Source of the DNA: Variovorax paradoxus NBRC 15149
Lineage (GTDB): Bacteria; Pseudomonadota; Gammaproteobacteria; Burkholderiales; Burkholderiaceae_C
NCBI RefSeq assembly: GCF_001591365.1
Contig: NZ_BCUT01000006.1
Coordinates: 124,001 to 188,000, forward strand
Direction of reading: 5' to 3'
DNA: 64,000 nt
In this document: positions 1 to 8,034 of the stretch, in pieces
Numbering within the stretch: the first letter of the stretch is position 1
Layout: each line of letters opens with the position of its first letter
Translations under genes and position numbers: made by a program
Notes under the pieces: generated by a model
Database searches by the model: none
The model's input: the letters and a program-made list of their open reading frames with translations, nothing else
What the model was told of the DNA's origin: nothing

Positions 1-294
1 GCCGTCCGGCGACGCGAGCAGCACGCCGGTGTGGGCCAGCTCCTCGGCCAGCGCGGGCGCCGCCACCGCGAGGCTCTTGTGCGCGGGGAGGTGCTCGAAG
101 GCGGCTTCCAGGGCCGCGAGCAGGTGAGGGGTGGAGGCCGCACTGCCGTCGACCCATTGGAGCGCGGCATCGGCCCCCCCGGTCGCGAGCCGCCAGAGCG
201 AGCGCGTGTCGCCCTGGCGGCTGCGCACGGCGAGCATCCCGCCGTCCAGGGTGATGTCGTGCGGCGTGCCGTCGGCGTAGGAGGTGAGGGTCAT
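1..294 (-). CDS. Partial siderophore-locus protein (N-terminal 98 residues only)
   Basis: Reading leftward from an ATG at 294, the frame stays open for 98 codons and runs off the window edge. The start overlaps the stop of the formyltransferase gene in a TCAT (ATGA on the coding strand) junction, so the two are translationally coupled and in one operon. The visible part is soluble, with no signal peptide or membrane span, and is rich in Ala and Leu. I do not recognise the family from this piece. A GNAT-type acyltransferase acting on hydroxyornithine would fit the context, but that is inference only. Confidence 0.6.
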   Translation of the reverse strand, partial: MTLTSYADGTPHDITLDGGMLAVRSRQGDTRSLWRLATGGADAALQWVDGSAASTPHLLAALEAAFEHLPAHKSLAVAAPALAEELAHTGVLLASPDG

Positions 295-1136
295 GGGGTT
301 CCTTCGGTGGACCGGCGGCTCGCGAGCAGGGCCAGGCCCTGGTGGAGCGCCGGAAAGAGGCTGTGGTTGAAGTTGTTCCAGCGCAGCTCGAGGATCGAAT
401 CCGCGGGGTCGATGTGCGTGCCGAGCACGTCGTGGATGACCTCGCCGGAGTCGATGCCGTTGTCCACGTAGTGCAGCGAGGCGCCGGTCTTCAGGAGCGG
501 CGGGGCGGCGATGCTTTCCATCGTCTGCCAGTTCACGACCTTGCGGCCCTTGGCGCCGTGCAGCGCATCGAGCGTGGCGCGGGCGCCGCGGCGCTCGTAG
601 GGCGACTCGATGCACGTGATGCCGGGGTGGATGTTGACGATCCTGCGGTGGAACGGCGCACCCGGGCGCACGAGCTCGTCCAGGATGACCAGCAGGCCGT
701 CGAGCACGACGATGTCGGCCTGCAGCGTGAGCAGCTTGTCCAGCAGGCGGCGCTCGAAGGCGCTCTTGGCGGCGGGGCGTTCTTTCGCATCGAGCGGAAG
801 CCGCCGGTATTCGGACGGCACCGCGTGGAGCATGCCGTTGAGCTGCTTGCCCTGCGTCTTCAGGTCGCCCGGAAATATCCACTGGCGGCCGGGCTGGCAG
901 GAGAAGCCGTAGTCCTGTAGCGCCGCGCGGTCCCGCGGCGAGCCTTCGTCGTCGTCGTAGACGATGCCTTCGAGCGAATAGGCCTCGCCCAGCGGGCTTT
1001 CGTCCAGTGCCTTGGCCAGGTATTCGAGCGGGGACGCCATATAGCGCTGCGTGCCCTTGAAGTCGATGTACTGGCCGGCCTTGTCGGCGGCCGCGTTTCT
1101 CAAGGACAGGATGTAGACGAGCTTTGCCTTGGACAT
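291..1136 (-). CDS. N10-formyltetrahydrofolate-dependent formyltransferase, probably N5-hydroxyornithine formyltransferase
   Basis: A 281-residue protein of the formyl-transferase N-terminal fold. The active-site signature is NIHPG at residues 168-172, giving the Asn and His of the family triad, followed by the Asp in GIDSG at 227-231. Methionyl-tRNA formyltransferase is ruled out by the surroundings and by the short length, which leaves no room for its C-terminal domain. Enzymes of this type formylate N5-hydroxyornithine to make a hydroxamate iron ligand for nonribosomal siderophores. The gene sits downstream of an FhuF-like reductase and is coupled to the next gene by a 4-base overlap. The ATG at 1136 is the first start in the frame that carries homology; the open frame further upstream is a shadow of fhuF. 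Confidence 0.85.
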   Translation of the reverse strand: MSKAKLVYILSLRNAAADKAGQYIDFKGTQRYMASPLEYLAKALDESPLGEAYSLEGIVYDDDEGSPRDRAALQDYGFSCQPGRQWIFPGDLKTQGKQLNGMLHAVPSEYRRLPLDAKERPAAKSAFERRLLDKLLTLQADIVVLDGLLVILDELVRPGAPFHRRIVNIHPGITCIESPYERRGARATLDALHGAKGRKVVNWQTMESIAAPPLLKTGASLHYVDNGIDSGEVIHDVLGTHIDPADSILELRWNNFNHSLFPALHQGLALLASRRSTEGTP

Positions 1137-1233
1137 GGGTGTGGCGTGAAAGGATGGATCGGCGTTGGAGTTGGCTCGGGAGCAGGCAGGCGTGGGGCCT
1201 TCAGGAGAGAAGACGTGGCAGCGCGCCATCTGT

Positions 1234-2079
1234 TCACGGCTGCAGGATTTCGCCGGCGCTCTTGCGGTGCTGCGGCGCGAGCGGGCAGGCGCCGCAGTAG
1301 TCCTCGCGCGGAAGCAGGTAGTAGAGACAGCACTGGCGGTGCAGCTTGACCGGCCGGCCCTGGCCGGCGCCGGCCGGCCGCACCTCGCGGCAGCGGGCGT
1401 GCAAGGGGTTGAGCGGCCGGGCCTCGTCCGGCCAGGCGGGGTGGTGCAGGAGACGGTCGCGGTCGTGTGCGATGTGGGCTGCACCGCCGGTCGCGGCCAG
1501 CGCCATGTCGAAGATCGGTTCGAGGTGGCGCGCGGTGTTGCCCCACAGGATCTTGGGCGCAAGCCGCGTGAGGCTGCACAGGGCAGTGAAAAGCGGCTGA
1601 AGGTGCTGCCACAGCAGCGGCGCATAGCGCTGCGCGGTGTCGGCGCCGCGGCGCGCATCGCCCAGGTGCAGCACATGAAAGCTCGCGGGCGCGCCCTTGT
1701 CGTCGAGCCGCACCCAGATGTGCTCCGCTGAAACGGGAAGCACGTGCTGCAGCACGCTGGCGGCGGCCACCACGGGCGGCAGCAACGCGGAGAGATAGTC
1801 CAGGCTCCATGCCGAGGCGACCGGCCGCAGGTCGAGCGCGCCGGCCGCGCCGCGCGCTCGCGCGTGAAGGTGCAGCACGTCGGCAAGGAGCGAAGGCGAA
1901 TGCGCCAGTTCGGCCACGCGCAGTGCGCCGGCCGGTACCGTGTCCGCGCACTGCAGCCGCTCGGCATGCACGGCCAGTGCACCGGGGAACAGGGGTTTCA
2001 GCAGCGCGATCACGAGGCGGCCTGCAAGAGGTGCGGGGAATGCATCCCTTGAAGACGGTTTGGCGGCGAGGGTGTTCAT
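1234..2079 (-). CDS. FhuF-type siderophore-iron reductase
   Basis: A 281-residue cytoplasmic protein. Its C-terminus carries the FhuF [2Fe-2S] cysteine pattern: a CC pair (HRQCCLYY), then C-x2-C (YCGACPL), as expected of FhuF proteins, which reduce ferric iron in imported hydroxamate siderophores and so release it. The rest of the protein is poorly conserved in this family. The start is set at the ATG at 2079 (MNTLAAKP); a TTG/ATG-extended version would run into the divergent promoter region. It is transcribed away from the exporter gene that starts at 2213, so 2080-2212 should hold two back-to-back promoters. I could not identify those confidently. Confidence 0.8.
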   Translation of the reverse strand: MNTLAAKPSSRDAFPAPLAGRLVIALLKPLFPGALAVHAERLQCADTVPAGALRVAELAHSPSLLADVLHLHARARGAAGALDLRPVASAWSLDYLSALLPPVVAAASVLQHVLPVSAEHIWVRLDDKGAPASFHVLHLGDARRGADTAQRYAPLLWQHLQPLFTALCSLTRLAPKILWGNTARHLEPIFDMALAATGGAAHIAHDRDRLLHHPAWPDEARPLNPLHARCREVRPAGAGQGRPVKLHRQCCLYYLLPREDYCGACPLAPQHRKSAGEILQP

Positions 2080-2212
2080 CCGGCGCCGCGCATGAACATT
2101 GGCCGGACCCAACCGTCTATGCAGTAAGCGGCGTGCAGCCGCACGGGCGATGTCGACAGGGCATGGCCGTTTTCAAGCCGTTTTGCCCCGGGTGGGCGGA
2201 AAGAGCCTTTGC

Positions 2213-3907
2213 ATGACACCGACCACCACCACGACCCACCGTGGCAACACCGCCGAGCTCGGGCGCCTGCTCAAGCCGTTTCTTCCGTGGATCCTCTTGT
2301 CCGCGGTCACCGGCATCAGCGCGGGTGCGGCCACCGTCGCGCTGCTGGGCACCATCAACCAGGTGCTCAACCGCGAGGGCGGCATGGCGGGCGGGCTGCT
2401 GCTGACCTTCGTCGGGCTGTGCGCGGTGGCGCTGCTGGGGCGCATGGCCTCGGACGTGTCGACCAACTTCGTCGGCCAGCGGCTGGTGGCGCAGGTGCGC
2501 AAGAGCCTCGCGCAGAAGATTCTCTCGGCGCCCATCGATGCACTGGAGCGCTACCGCACGCACCGGCTGATGCCGGTGCTGTCGCAGGACGTGGACATGA
2601 TCAGCGACGTGGCCTTCGTGCTGTCGTCCACGCTCATCGCGTTCGCGATTGCGCTGGGTTGCCTGGCGTACCTCGCGTACCTGTCGCTGCCGCTGTTCTG
2701 CCTCTTGGTGGTGGCGCTCGCGATCGGCGCGGCCATCCAGACACGCGCGCAGGTGCGCGCCGAGGTGGGTTTCTGGAAGGCGCGCGAATACGAGGAGCAA
2801 CTGCACAAGACCTACCGCGCGATCAGCGAAGGCGCGAAGGAATTCCGCATGCACCGCGCGCGCCGCACGCGGATGTTCGGCGGGCAGATCGAGCGCATCG
2901 TGGACAACATCCGCACCGTCAACGGACGCGCCATCAACACCTATGTGATGGCGACGGCCTTCAGCTCGGCGCTGTTCTTCCTGCTGATCGCGCTGATCCT
3001 GGGCTGGGCCGCGTTCCGGCCGACCGAGCCGGCGGTGCTGAGCGGCTTCGTGCTGGTGATGCTGTTCCTGAAGGGGCCGGTGGACCAGATCGCGGGCGCG
3101 CTGCCGGGCGTGGGCCGGGCCAAGATCGCATTCCGGCGCATTGCCGACCTGTCGGCGCGCTTTGCAACGCCGGAGCCGCACCTGCACCTGGAGCGCGCAT
3201 CCAACGGCGTGATGCTTCACCGCGAGATCGCCATGCGCGGCGTGCGCTACAGCTTCGATGCGCCCGAAGGCGGCGAGGCTTTCACGCTCGGGCCGATCGA
3301 CCTGCTGCTGCGGCCCGGGGAGATGGTGTTCATCGTGGGCGACAACGGCTCCGGCAAGACGACGCTGATCAAGCTGCTGCTCGGCCTTTATGCACCGCAC
3401 GGCGGCGAAGTGCTGCTCGACGGCGGCGTGGTGACGCCACAGGGGCGCGACGACTACAGGCAGCTGTTCACGACGGTGTTCTCGGACTTCTACCTGTTCG
3501 AGGACCTGGCGGCCGGCGAAGACGGCGCGGGCACGGCCACGCTGCCGCAGACCGCGCTGCCTTACCTGGAGCGCCTGGAAATCGCGCACAAGGTGAGCGT
3601 GAAGGACGGCGCCTTCACCACCACCGACCTTTCGACCGGGCAGCGCAAGCGGCTGGCGCTGGTGCATGCGTACCTGGAAGGCCGACCGGTGCTGGTGTTC
3701 GACGAATGGGCCGCCGACCAGGACCCGGCTTTCCGGCACCTGTTCTACACGGAGCTCCTGCCCGAACTGCGCGCCAAGGGGCACCTGCTGGTGGTGATCT
3801 CGCACGACGACAGGTACTTCCACCTGGCCGACCGCGTGGTCACGATGCGCGCCGGAAAGATCGAGGAAGACAAGGCGTACGTCCCGCCCGAAAGCCTGGC
3901 TGCATGA
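2213..3907 (+). CDS. Cyclic-peptide/siderophore ABC exporter, PvdE-like (fused membrane and ATPase domains)
   Basis: A 564-residue half-transporter. Residues 1 to about 320 form a six-span exporter domain. The ATPase domain follows, with Walker A GDNGSGKTT near residue 376, the signature LSTGQRKR near 472, and Walker B VLVFDEWAADQDP near 493. The DEWAADQDP sequence in place of the usual DEATSALD is typical of the PvdE/SyrD cyclic-peptide exporters, which move siderophore precursors across the inner membrane. The start is placed at ATG 2213 because upstream codons are not protein-like. It is followed at once by a small gene whose ATG overlaps its TGA stop. Confidence 0.88.
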   Translation: MTPTTTTTHRGNTAELGRLLKPFLPWILLSAVTGISAGAATVALLGTINQVLNREGGMAGGLLLTFVGLCAVALLGRMASDVSTNFVGQRLVAQVRKSLAQKILSAPIDALERYRTHRLMPVLSQDVDMISDVAFVLSSTLIAFAIALGCLAYLAYLSLPLFCLLVVALAIGAAIQTRAQVRAEVGFWKAREYEEQLHKTYRAISEGAKEFRMHRARRTRMFGGQIERIVDNIRTVNGRAINTYVMATAFSSALFFLLIALILGWAAFRPTEPAVLSGFVLVMLFLKGPVDQIAGALPGVGRAKIAFRRIADLSARFATPEPHLHLERASNGVMLHREIAMRGVRYSFDAPEGGEAFTLGPIDLLLRPGEMVFIVGDNGSGKTTLIKLLLGLYAPHGGEVLLDGGVVTPQGRDDYRQLFTTVFSDFYLFEDLAAGEDGAGTATLPQTALPYLERLEIAHKVSVKDGAFTTTDLSTGQRKRLALVHAYLEGRPVLVFDEWAADQDPAFRHLFYTELLPELRAKGHLLVVISHDDRYFHLADRVVTMRAGKIEEDKAYVPPESLAA

Positions 3908-4140
3908 TGCGTGACCGTGTGCCCGACGATCCCGCCTTCGACGCCGCGTGGACGCTCTTTTGCACGCTGCACGACTCGCCCTCGCCGGAGCGCGCCGAAG
4001 AGCTCATCCGCTGGCTCGGCGTGGACCCCGGAAACATCTGCGCGCTGGACGACGTGCTGACCCTCTGGGCGCTGGCCGGGGCCGCGCTGATCAAGCCGTC
4101 GATGCAGGAGGCGCTGCGCGAAGAGGGGCGCCTGCAGTGA
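3904..4140 (+). CDS. Small protein resembling the FecR N-terminal (DUF4880) domain
   Basis: A 78-residue soluble protein translationally coupled to the exporter (ATGA overlap at 3904-3907). Its central part has the spacing seen in the cytoplasmic N-terminal domain of FecR anti-sigma factors: an acidic start, a W, then LIRWLGVDPGN, then a second W in LTLWALAG. It lacks the membrane span and periplasmic half of a real FecR. In FecR that N-terminal domain contacts the FecI sigma factor, and a FecI-like sigma gene lies 250 bases away. Binding to that sigma factor is inference. The start may also be the next ATG at 3907. Confidence 0.65.
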   Translation: MMRDRVPDDPAFDAAWTLFCTLHDSPSPERAEELIRWLGVDPGNICALDDVLTLWALAGAALIKPSMQEALREEGRLQ

Positions 4141-4150
4141 AGCCCGGCCG

Positions 4151-4369
4151 CTACTTCTGCCGGTCGCGCAGATCCGCCGCGATGCCGCCGAGCGCGTCCC
4201 AACGGCGGCGCGCTTCCTGGGCCGCGGCCGCATGCTCCGCCGACCGGCTGCGCCACCGCACAAGCGCCAGGCGGGCGGCCATGGCGGCGTCTTGCGCAGC
4301 GGCGATCTCGCTCTGCACGATCAGCGCGAGGGCTCGCTCGATGAGCTTCTCGTTCGGAACGCTTGCCAC
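4151..4369 (-). CDS. Stand-alone FecR N-terminal-like (DUF4880) protein next to the sigma factor
   Basis: A 72-residue protein that begins with GTG 15 bases after the sigma-factor stop, with GGACGG as a possible ribosome site. Residues 27-60 (ALVRW...EHAAAAQEARRRWDALGG) match the style of the DUF4880 domain that opens FecR proteins: a W, an S-x-EH motif and a second W. There is no membrane span, so the periplasmic receptor-sensing half is absent. FecI is normally followed by a full FecR; here the gene following it is only this domain. It could act as a cytoplasmic modulator of the sigma factor, which is inference. Confidence 0.65.
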   Translation of the reverse strand: MASVPNEKLIERALALIVQSEIAAAQDAAMAARLALVRWRSRSAEHAAAAQEARRRWDALGGIAADLRDRQK

Positions 4370-4384
4370 GGTGCAACCGTCCGC

Positions 4385-5008
4385 TCAGGCGAAATCTTCG
4401 GCGAACACTGCGTCGAAGCCCGGCCGCATCGAGACGACCGGTTGCTCGACCAGTTCCGAACGCAGCCGGGCGAACACGCGCGAGCAGTCGATGGCGGCGC
4501 GCAGCAGGTGCTTGGCGACTGCCATCTCGGTGATCTTCAGCTGCTGGGCGATTTCGGCGCGCGTGTGTCCATAGGCGCGGAACAGCAGGAACACTTCGCG
4601 CCGGCGGGGCGGCAGCGTTTCAAGCGTCTCGACCACGCGCGCCAGCACCTGCTGCTGGGACGCGATGAATTCGCACGACGGCGCTACCTGGCGCGAGCCC
4701 GAGTTGAAATGCGTGCTGACCCAGTCCTGTGCCACCTTGCGGCGGCGCGCATCGTCCACGCACAGGTTGCGCGCCACGCGAAAGAGCAGGGCGCGGGGCG
4801 ATTCGATGCCGCCGGAGCCTTGTTGCGCGCCGTCCGGCGCCGCATCGTCGATGCGGATGCCGTTGTTTATCTTGAGCGCGTGCGCATACACGCGCTCGAA
4901 GCTGGATTGCGCGATGTCCGCCGCGTAGTGCGGGTCGCGCAGGTCGCGCGTCAGCTGCCGGCGCAAGTCCGCATAGTGGGCCAGCAGTTCCTGGACGATG
5001 TCGCGCAT
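4385..5008 (-). CDS. FecI-like ECF RNA polymerase sigma factor
   Basis: A 207-residue extracytoplasmic-function sigma factor. Region 2 is near residues 5-80, with the ARNLCVDDARRRK core that contacts the -10 element. Region 4 is near 130-190, with LPPRRREVFLLFRAYGHTRAEIA and a helix-turn-helix. It should switch on the siderophore genes to its left. The ATG at 5008 is preferred over an upstream TTG at 5026 because an AAGG sits seven bases before it. A Fur-type palindrome lies about 80 bases upstream, so expression should rise when iron is short. The following gene is a FecR-domain-like mini-protein rather than a full FecR. Confidence 0.87.
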   Translation of the reverse strand: MRDIVQELLAHYADLRRQLTRDLRDPHYAADIAQSSFERVYAHALKINNGIRIDDAAPDGAQQGSGGIESPRALLFRVARNLCVDDARRRKVAQDWVSTHFNSGSRQVAPSCEFIASQQQVLARVVETLETLPPRRREVFLLFRAYGHTRAEIAQQLKITEMAVAKHLLRAAIDCSRVFARLRSELVEQPVVSMRPGFDAVFAEDFA

Positions 5009-5089
5009 CCGATCGCCTTCTCGCAAGCATCAACGTGTGGTTTCCCTGACCGGCCACCGCCGCGTGACGCGGGGTGGCTCGGGCGATTG

Positions 5090-5108
5090 AATAAGAATTA
5101 TTCTTATT
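5090..5108. promoter_or_regulatory. Fur box upstream of the ECF sigma gene
   Basis: The 19 bases AATAAGAATTATTCTTATT form a perfect 9-1-9 inverted repeat, the same geometry as the classical Fur box, and match that consensus at 12 of 19 positions. This AT-rich stretch stands out in otherwise GC-rich DNA and lies about 80 bases before the sigma-factor start. Iron-loaded Fur bound here would block the sigma gene. Confidence 0.8.
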
Positions 5109-5247
5109 GAAGTGTAACCTTAACCGCTTCTGAACGAAGCCGGAAAAGCTGCGGAAACCCCGTGCGCGTGCCTGAAAAAGACACTCGGATCGAAAAGTGA
5201 GTAGCTTTGTTTTCGCTTGGGGCGCGCGCTGCGGCCCCGAAGGCCGG

Positions 5248-5952
5248 TCAGCCGCGCTTGGGAATGCCCAAGCCCTTCACGACGGCCGGCCGCGCCACGA
5301 AGGTTTCGAGCACCCGCGCCACATTCTTGAACTCGCTGAAGCCCACCAGGTCGCCCGCTTCATAGAAGCCGATCAGGTTGCGGATCCACGGGAACGAGGC
5401 GATGTCGGCGATGGTGTAGTCGTCGCCCATGATCCAGGCGCGGTTCGCCAGGTGCTTGTCGAGCACGCCGAGCAGGCGCTTCGATTCGGCCACGTAGCGG
5501 TCGCGCGGGCGCTTGTCCTCGTAGTCCTTGCCGGCAAACTTGTTGAAGAAGCCGAGCTGGCCGAACATCGGGCCGATGCCGCCCATCTGGAACATCAGCC
5601 ACTGGATGGTTTCGTAGCGGCCCGCCGCATCCTGCGGAATGAGCTTGCCGGTCTTGTCGGCCAGGTACAGGAGAATGGCGCCCGATTCGAACAGCGCGAG
5701 CGGCTTGCCGCCGGGCCCGTCGGGGTCGAGGATCGCGGGGATCTTGTTGTTCGGATTGAGCGAGAGGAATTCCGGCGACATCTGGTCGTGGGTCTCGAAG
5801 CTCACGAGGTGCGGCTCGTACGCAAGGCCGGTTTCCTCCAGCATGATCGACACCTTCACGCCGTTGGGCGTGGGCAGCGAATACAGCTGCAGCCGGTCAG
5901 GATGCTGTGCGGGCCATTTCTGGGTGATGGGAAAGCGGGACAGGTCGGTCAT
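5248..5952 (-). CDS. Glutathione S-transferase, YfcG/YghU (nu-class) type
   Basis: A 234-residue cytosolic protein. The N-terminal thioredoxin-like domain has the TPNGVKVSIMLEE motif (residues 28-40) typical of the bacterial YfcG/YghU group, in which Thr and Asn replace the usual catalytic Ser or Tyr. A cis-Pro loop (KIPAI) and an ESGAILLYLADK glutathione-binding stretch follow, then an all-helical domain from about residue 100. Members reduce disulfides and peroxides using two glutathione molecules. It stands alone between the sigma-factor promoter region and an unrelated binding protein, so its physiological substrate is unknown. The start ATG is the first in frame that precedes the conserved domain. 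Confidence 0.9.
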   Translation of the reverse strand: MTDLSRFPITQKWPAQHPDRLQLYSLPTPNGVKVSIMLEETGLAYEPHLVSFETHDQMSPEFLSLNPNNKIPAILDPDGPGGKPLALFESGAILLYLADKTGKLIPQDAAGRYETIQWLMFQMGGIGPMFGQLGFFNKFAGKDYEDKRPRDRYVAESKRLLGVLDKHLANRAWIMGDDYTIADIASFPWIRNLIGFYEAGDLVGFSEFKNVARVLETFVARPAVVKGLGIPKRG

Positions 5953-5999
5953 GGGCGATTCATGAAAAGCGGAGTTTGGAACGCCGCGCCCGCAGGGGG

Positions 6000-6875
6000 T
6001 CAGATGCCCAGCCAGCTCATCAGGGCCGTCTCGACCTCGGCCGAGGGTGCGACAAAGCCAGTGTAGGTCGATGTGGCGAGCGCGCGCTTGCCGGCATCGC
6101 TTTGCGCCAGGCCGAGCAGGGCTTCGCGCGCCGCGCTGGCCGTGGCGGCATCGAGCTTGCGCGAGGCCAGCCATTGCTTGATGGGCACCGCCCGCGATTC
6201 CGCGCACACATTGCCGCCGCCGTCCTTCCAGGTCTTGACCACGCCCGATGCCGCGGTGGCGCCGTAGGCGGCGAAGCCGTTCTGCACGTAGAAGGGCACC
6301 GCGTCCTGGTAGCGCGTGTTGGTGAGCTTGAGCGCGGCCGGCTGCAGGCCCTGCTCGCGCAGCATGGCGCGCGTGATCACCGAGGTGATCGAATCCGCGT
6401 CGGGCATCACCAGGCCCTTGCCGGAGATGCTCTTCCAGTTGGAGATGGGCTGCGGCTCCTTGCACAGCAGCGACACCTTGTAGGCCGTGAAGCCGCTGGT
6501 CCAGGCCAGCGCCTGGTAGCGGCCGCTCTTGACGGCCTCGAGCGCCACGTGGGCCGGGTGGATGAAGGCCAGGTCGACCTGCTGCTCCTTCAAGGCCTCG
6601 CGCGCGCTGGTGTAGGAGATCAGCACCTTGATGGTCACGGGCTGCTTCAGCGCCTTGCTCAGCACCTCGGCAAGGGGCTCGAAGCGGGGCGCGATCTGGC
6701 TTTCGGTGGTCTGGTAGCTCACGCCTTCGGTCACGCCGATGACCAGCGCGTGCGCCGGGGCGCCCGCTGCCAGCAGCAGTGCTGCCACCGCCGGGGCGGC
6801 AAGGCGAAGCGGGTTCGGATGGCGGGTGCGGCTACCGTCGGGTTGGCCGGAGCGGAGGGGGGCTGGGATGTACAT
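6000..6875 (-). CDS. PhnD-family phosphate/phosphonate-type periplasmic binding protein (orphan)
   Basis: A 291-residue exported protein. After a charged N-terminus there is a hydrophobic signal sequence ending near AHA at about residue 44, and the mature domain begins LVIGVTEGVS. Features such as LAEVLSKAL, VDLAFIHPAHVAL and the later GFAAYGATA match the PhnD/PhoX-like group of binding proteins. No PhnC or PhnE transporter partners are nearby, so the ligand is uncertain and it may serve a distant permease or a sensor. A TATGAT hexamer (6882-6887, minus strand) ends six bases before the start codon, and I see no clear ribosome site, which suggests a leaderless message. Confidence 0.75.
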   Translation of the reverse strand: MYIPAPLRSGQPDGSRTRHPNPLRLAAPAVAALLLAAGAPAHALVIGVTEGVSYQTTESQIAPRFEPLAEVLSKALKQPVTIKVLISYTSAREALKEQQVDLAFIHPAHVALEAVKSGRYQALAWTSGFTAYKVSLLCKEPQPISNWKSISGKGLVMPDADSITSVITRAMLREQGLQPAALKLTNTRYQDAVPFYVQNGFAAYGATAASGVVKTWKDGGGNVCAESRAVPIKQWLASRKLDAATASAAREALLGLAQSDAGKRALATSTYTGFVAPSAEVETALMSWLGI

Positions 6876-6973
6876 CAAAAGATCATAGGGGGCCGCCGCC
6901 CGGCCGCCGATGATCGCAAGCACCTATGCGCGCAGCCGCCCGCCCGTGGCATGGCAGCCGCGCTGCGGGGGGC

Positions 6974-7813
6974 TCAGAACCTCGCCTTGAGGAAGGCCGA
7001 AGGCCCGTGCAGCTTGACCTTGACGCGGGTCTCCGCCGTGCTGCTCTGGCGCGCCAGGTCGATGTTGGTGACGCCATAGGCCAGCACCAGGCCGACGTTC
7101 TTCACCGGGAACCACTCCACGCCCGCGCTGGCGTTGTAGATGTTGCCGTGGAAGCGGCCGCCGCCCTTGCGCACGCCGGAGAGGTCGGCAAACAGGCGCA
7201 GGTCGGGGTTGATGGCATGCCGCACGCCAAGTTCGAGCAGCGGCGCAACGGCGTTGTCGCTCGCATCCTCGTTCAAGGTACGGATCCGTCCGTTCACCGC
7301 GACGTTGGCGTTCGTGCCCACGTCGATGCTGTAGTAGGCGGCGCCGGCGCCCAGGCCGAACACCGTGTTGCCCGAGCCGAGCCACCACTTGTACGAGAGC
7401 TTGGCGAAGTCGAGCTTCACGTTGATGTTGGCATTGCCCACCGCGCTGAGCGTGCCGAAGCCGCCGAAGGAATCGCTGCCCGCGGCCTGGCCGAAGTAGT
7501 CGCGCTTGTAGCGGTAGTAGTCGAACGAGAGGCCATGGCTGTCGCCGATCAGCAGGTCGGCCGTGATGCGCGGCATGGTCACGCGGCCGGGCTCGAGGTC
7601 GCGCGTGCGCAGCGCGCCGTAAGGCGAACTGACCGATGCGTTGAATTTGGGGTCCGCGCTGAAGGCCCCCGCCGAGAAGCTGAAACGGTCCAGCGCGGGC
7701 GACGGCTCGGCCCAGGCCAGTGCGGGAGCAAGGAGAAATCCGGCGCCAGCCAGGGCACCCAGCTTCGTCAGCCTTGCGGGGCCGGCAAGCGGGCAGGAGC
7801 GGAGCAACAGCAT
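6974..7813 (-). CDS. Predicted outer-membrane beta-barrel protein
   Basis: A 279-residue protein with a signal peptide of about 35 residues ending ALAWA. The mature part is a series of short alternating amphipathic strands with many Tyr, Phe and Gly residues (LSFDYYRYKR, LSYKWWLG, AGAAYYSIDV, GVEWFPV, GLVLAYGV), and it ends in a terminal Phe (FLKARF). This is the normal signature of an outer-membrane barrel recognised by the BAM complex. I do not recognise a specific family, and the role is unknown. The start at 7813 is supported by an AAGGA ribosome site about ten bases upstream. The gene probably has its own promoter in 7814-8034. Confidence 0.75.
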   Translation of the reverse strand: MLLLRSCPLAGPARLTKLGALAGAGFLLAPALAWAEPSPALDRFSFSAGAFSADPKFNASVSSPYGALRTRDLEPGRVTMPRITADLLIGDSHGLSFDYYRYKRDYFGQAAGSDSFGGFGTLSAVGNANINVKLDFAKLSYKWWLGSGNTVFGLGAGAAYYSIDVGTNANVAVNGRIRTLNEDASDNAVAPLLELGVRHAINPDLRLFADLSGVRKGGGRFHGNIYNASAGVEWFPVKNVGLVLAYGVTNIDLARQSSTAETRVKVKLHGPSAFLKARF

Positions 7814-8034
7814 GGAGAGATCCTTAAGAGGAGGAAAAGGCAAAAAAATACGCCTCGGGATCGACACGCAATTTGTGTGCGCGCCAGTCTTCCGGGCGGT
7901 TGCTCCCTGTTGATGAGCGCCAAGTTAATAGTCCCCTTGCGCAAAGCCCATGCGCCGATTGCCGCTGTGCGTGTAGGACGATGGCGACCCAGGCGTTCGC
8001 ACACCTCAAAAAGTACTCAAGGTAAGCTTTGGAG

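Noticed and set aside
1137-1982. N-terminal extension of the formyltransferase frame
   Set aside because: The upstream part lies over the FhuF gene in another frame and has no folded-protein character; the conserved enzyme starts at 1136.
2117-3823. Long open frame on the minus strand opposite the exporter gene
   Set aside because: The frame is a high-GC shadow with His/Arg/Gln-rich sequence and no domain; the plus strand encodes a clear ABC exporter.
5221-5260. GC hairpin after the glutathione transferase stop, considered as a terminator
   Set aside because: The stem is short (CGGCC with a TTCG loop) and no T-run follows, so I do not call it.
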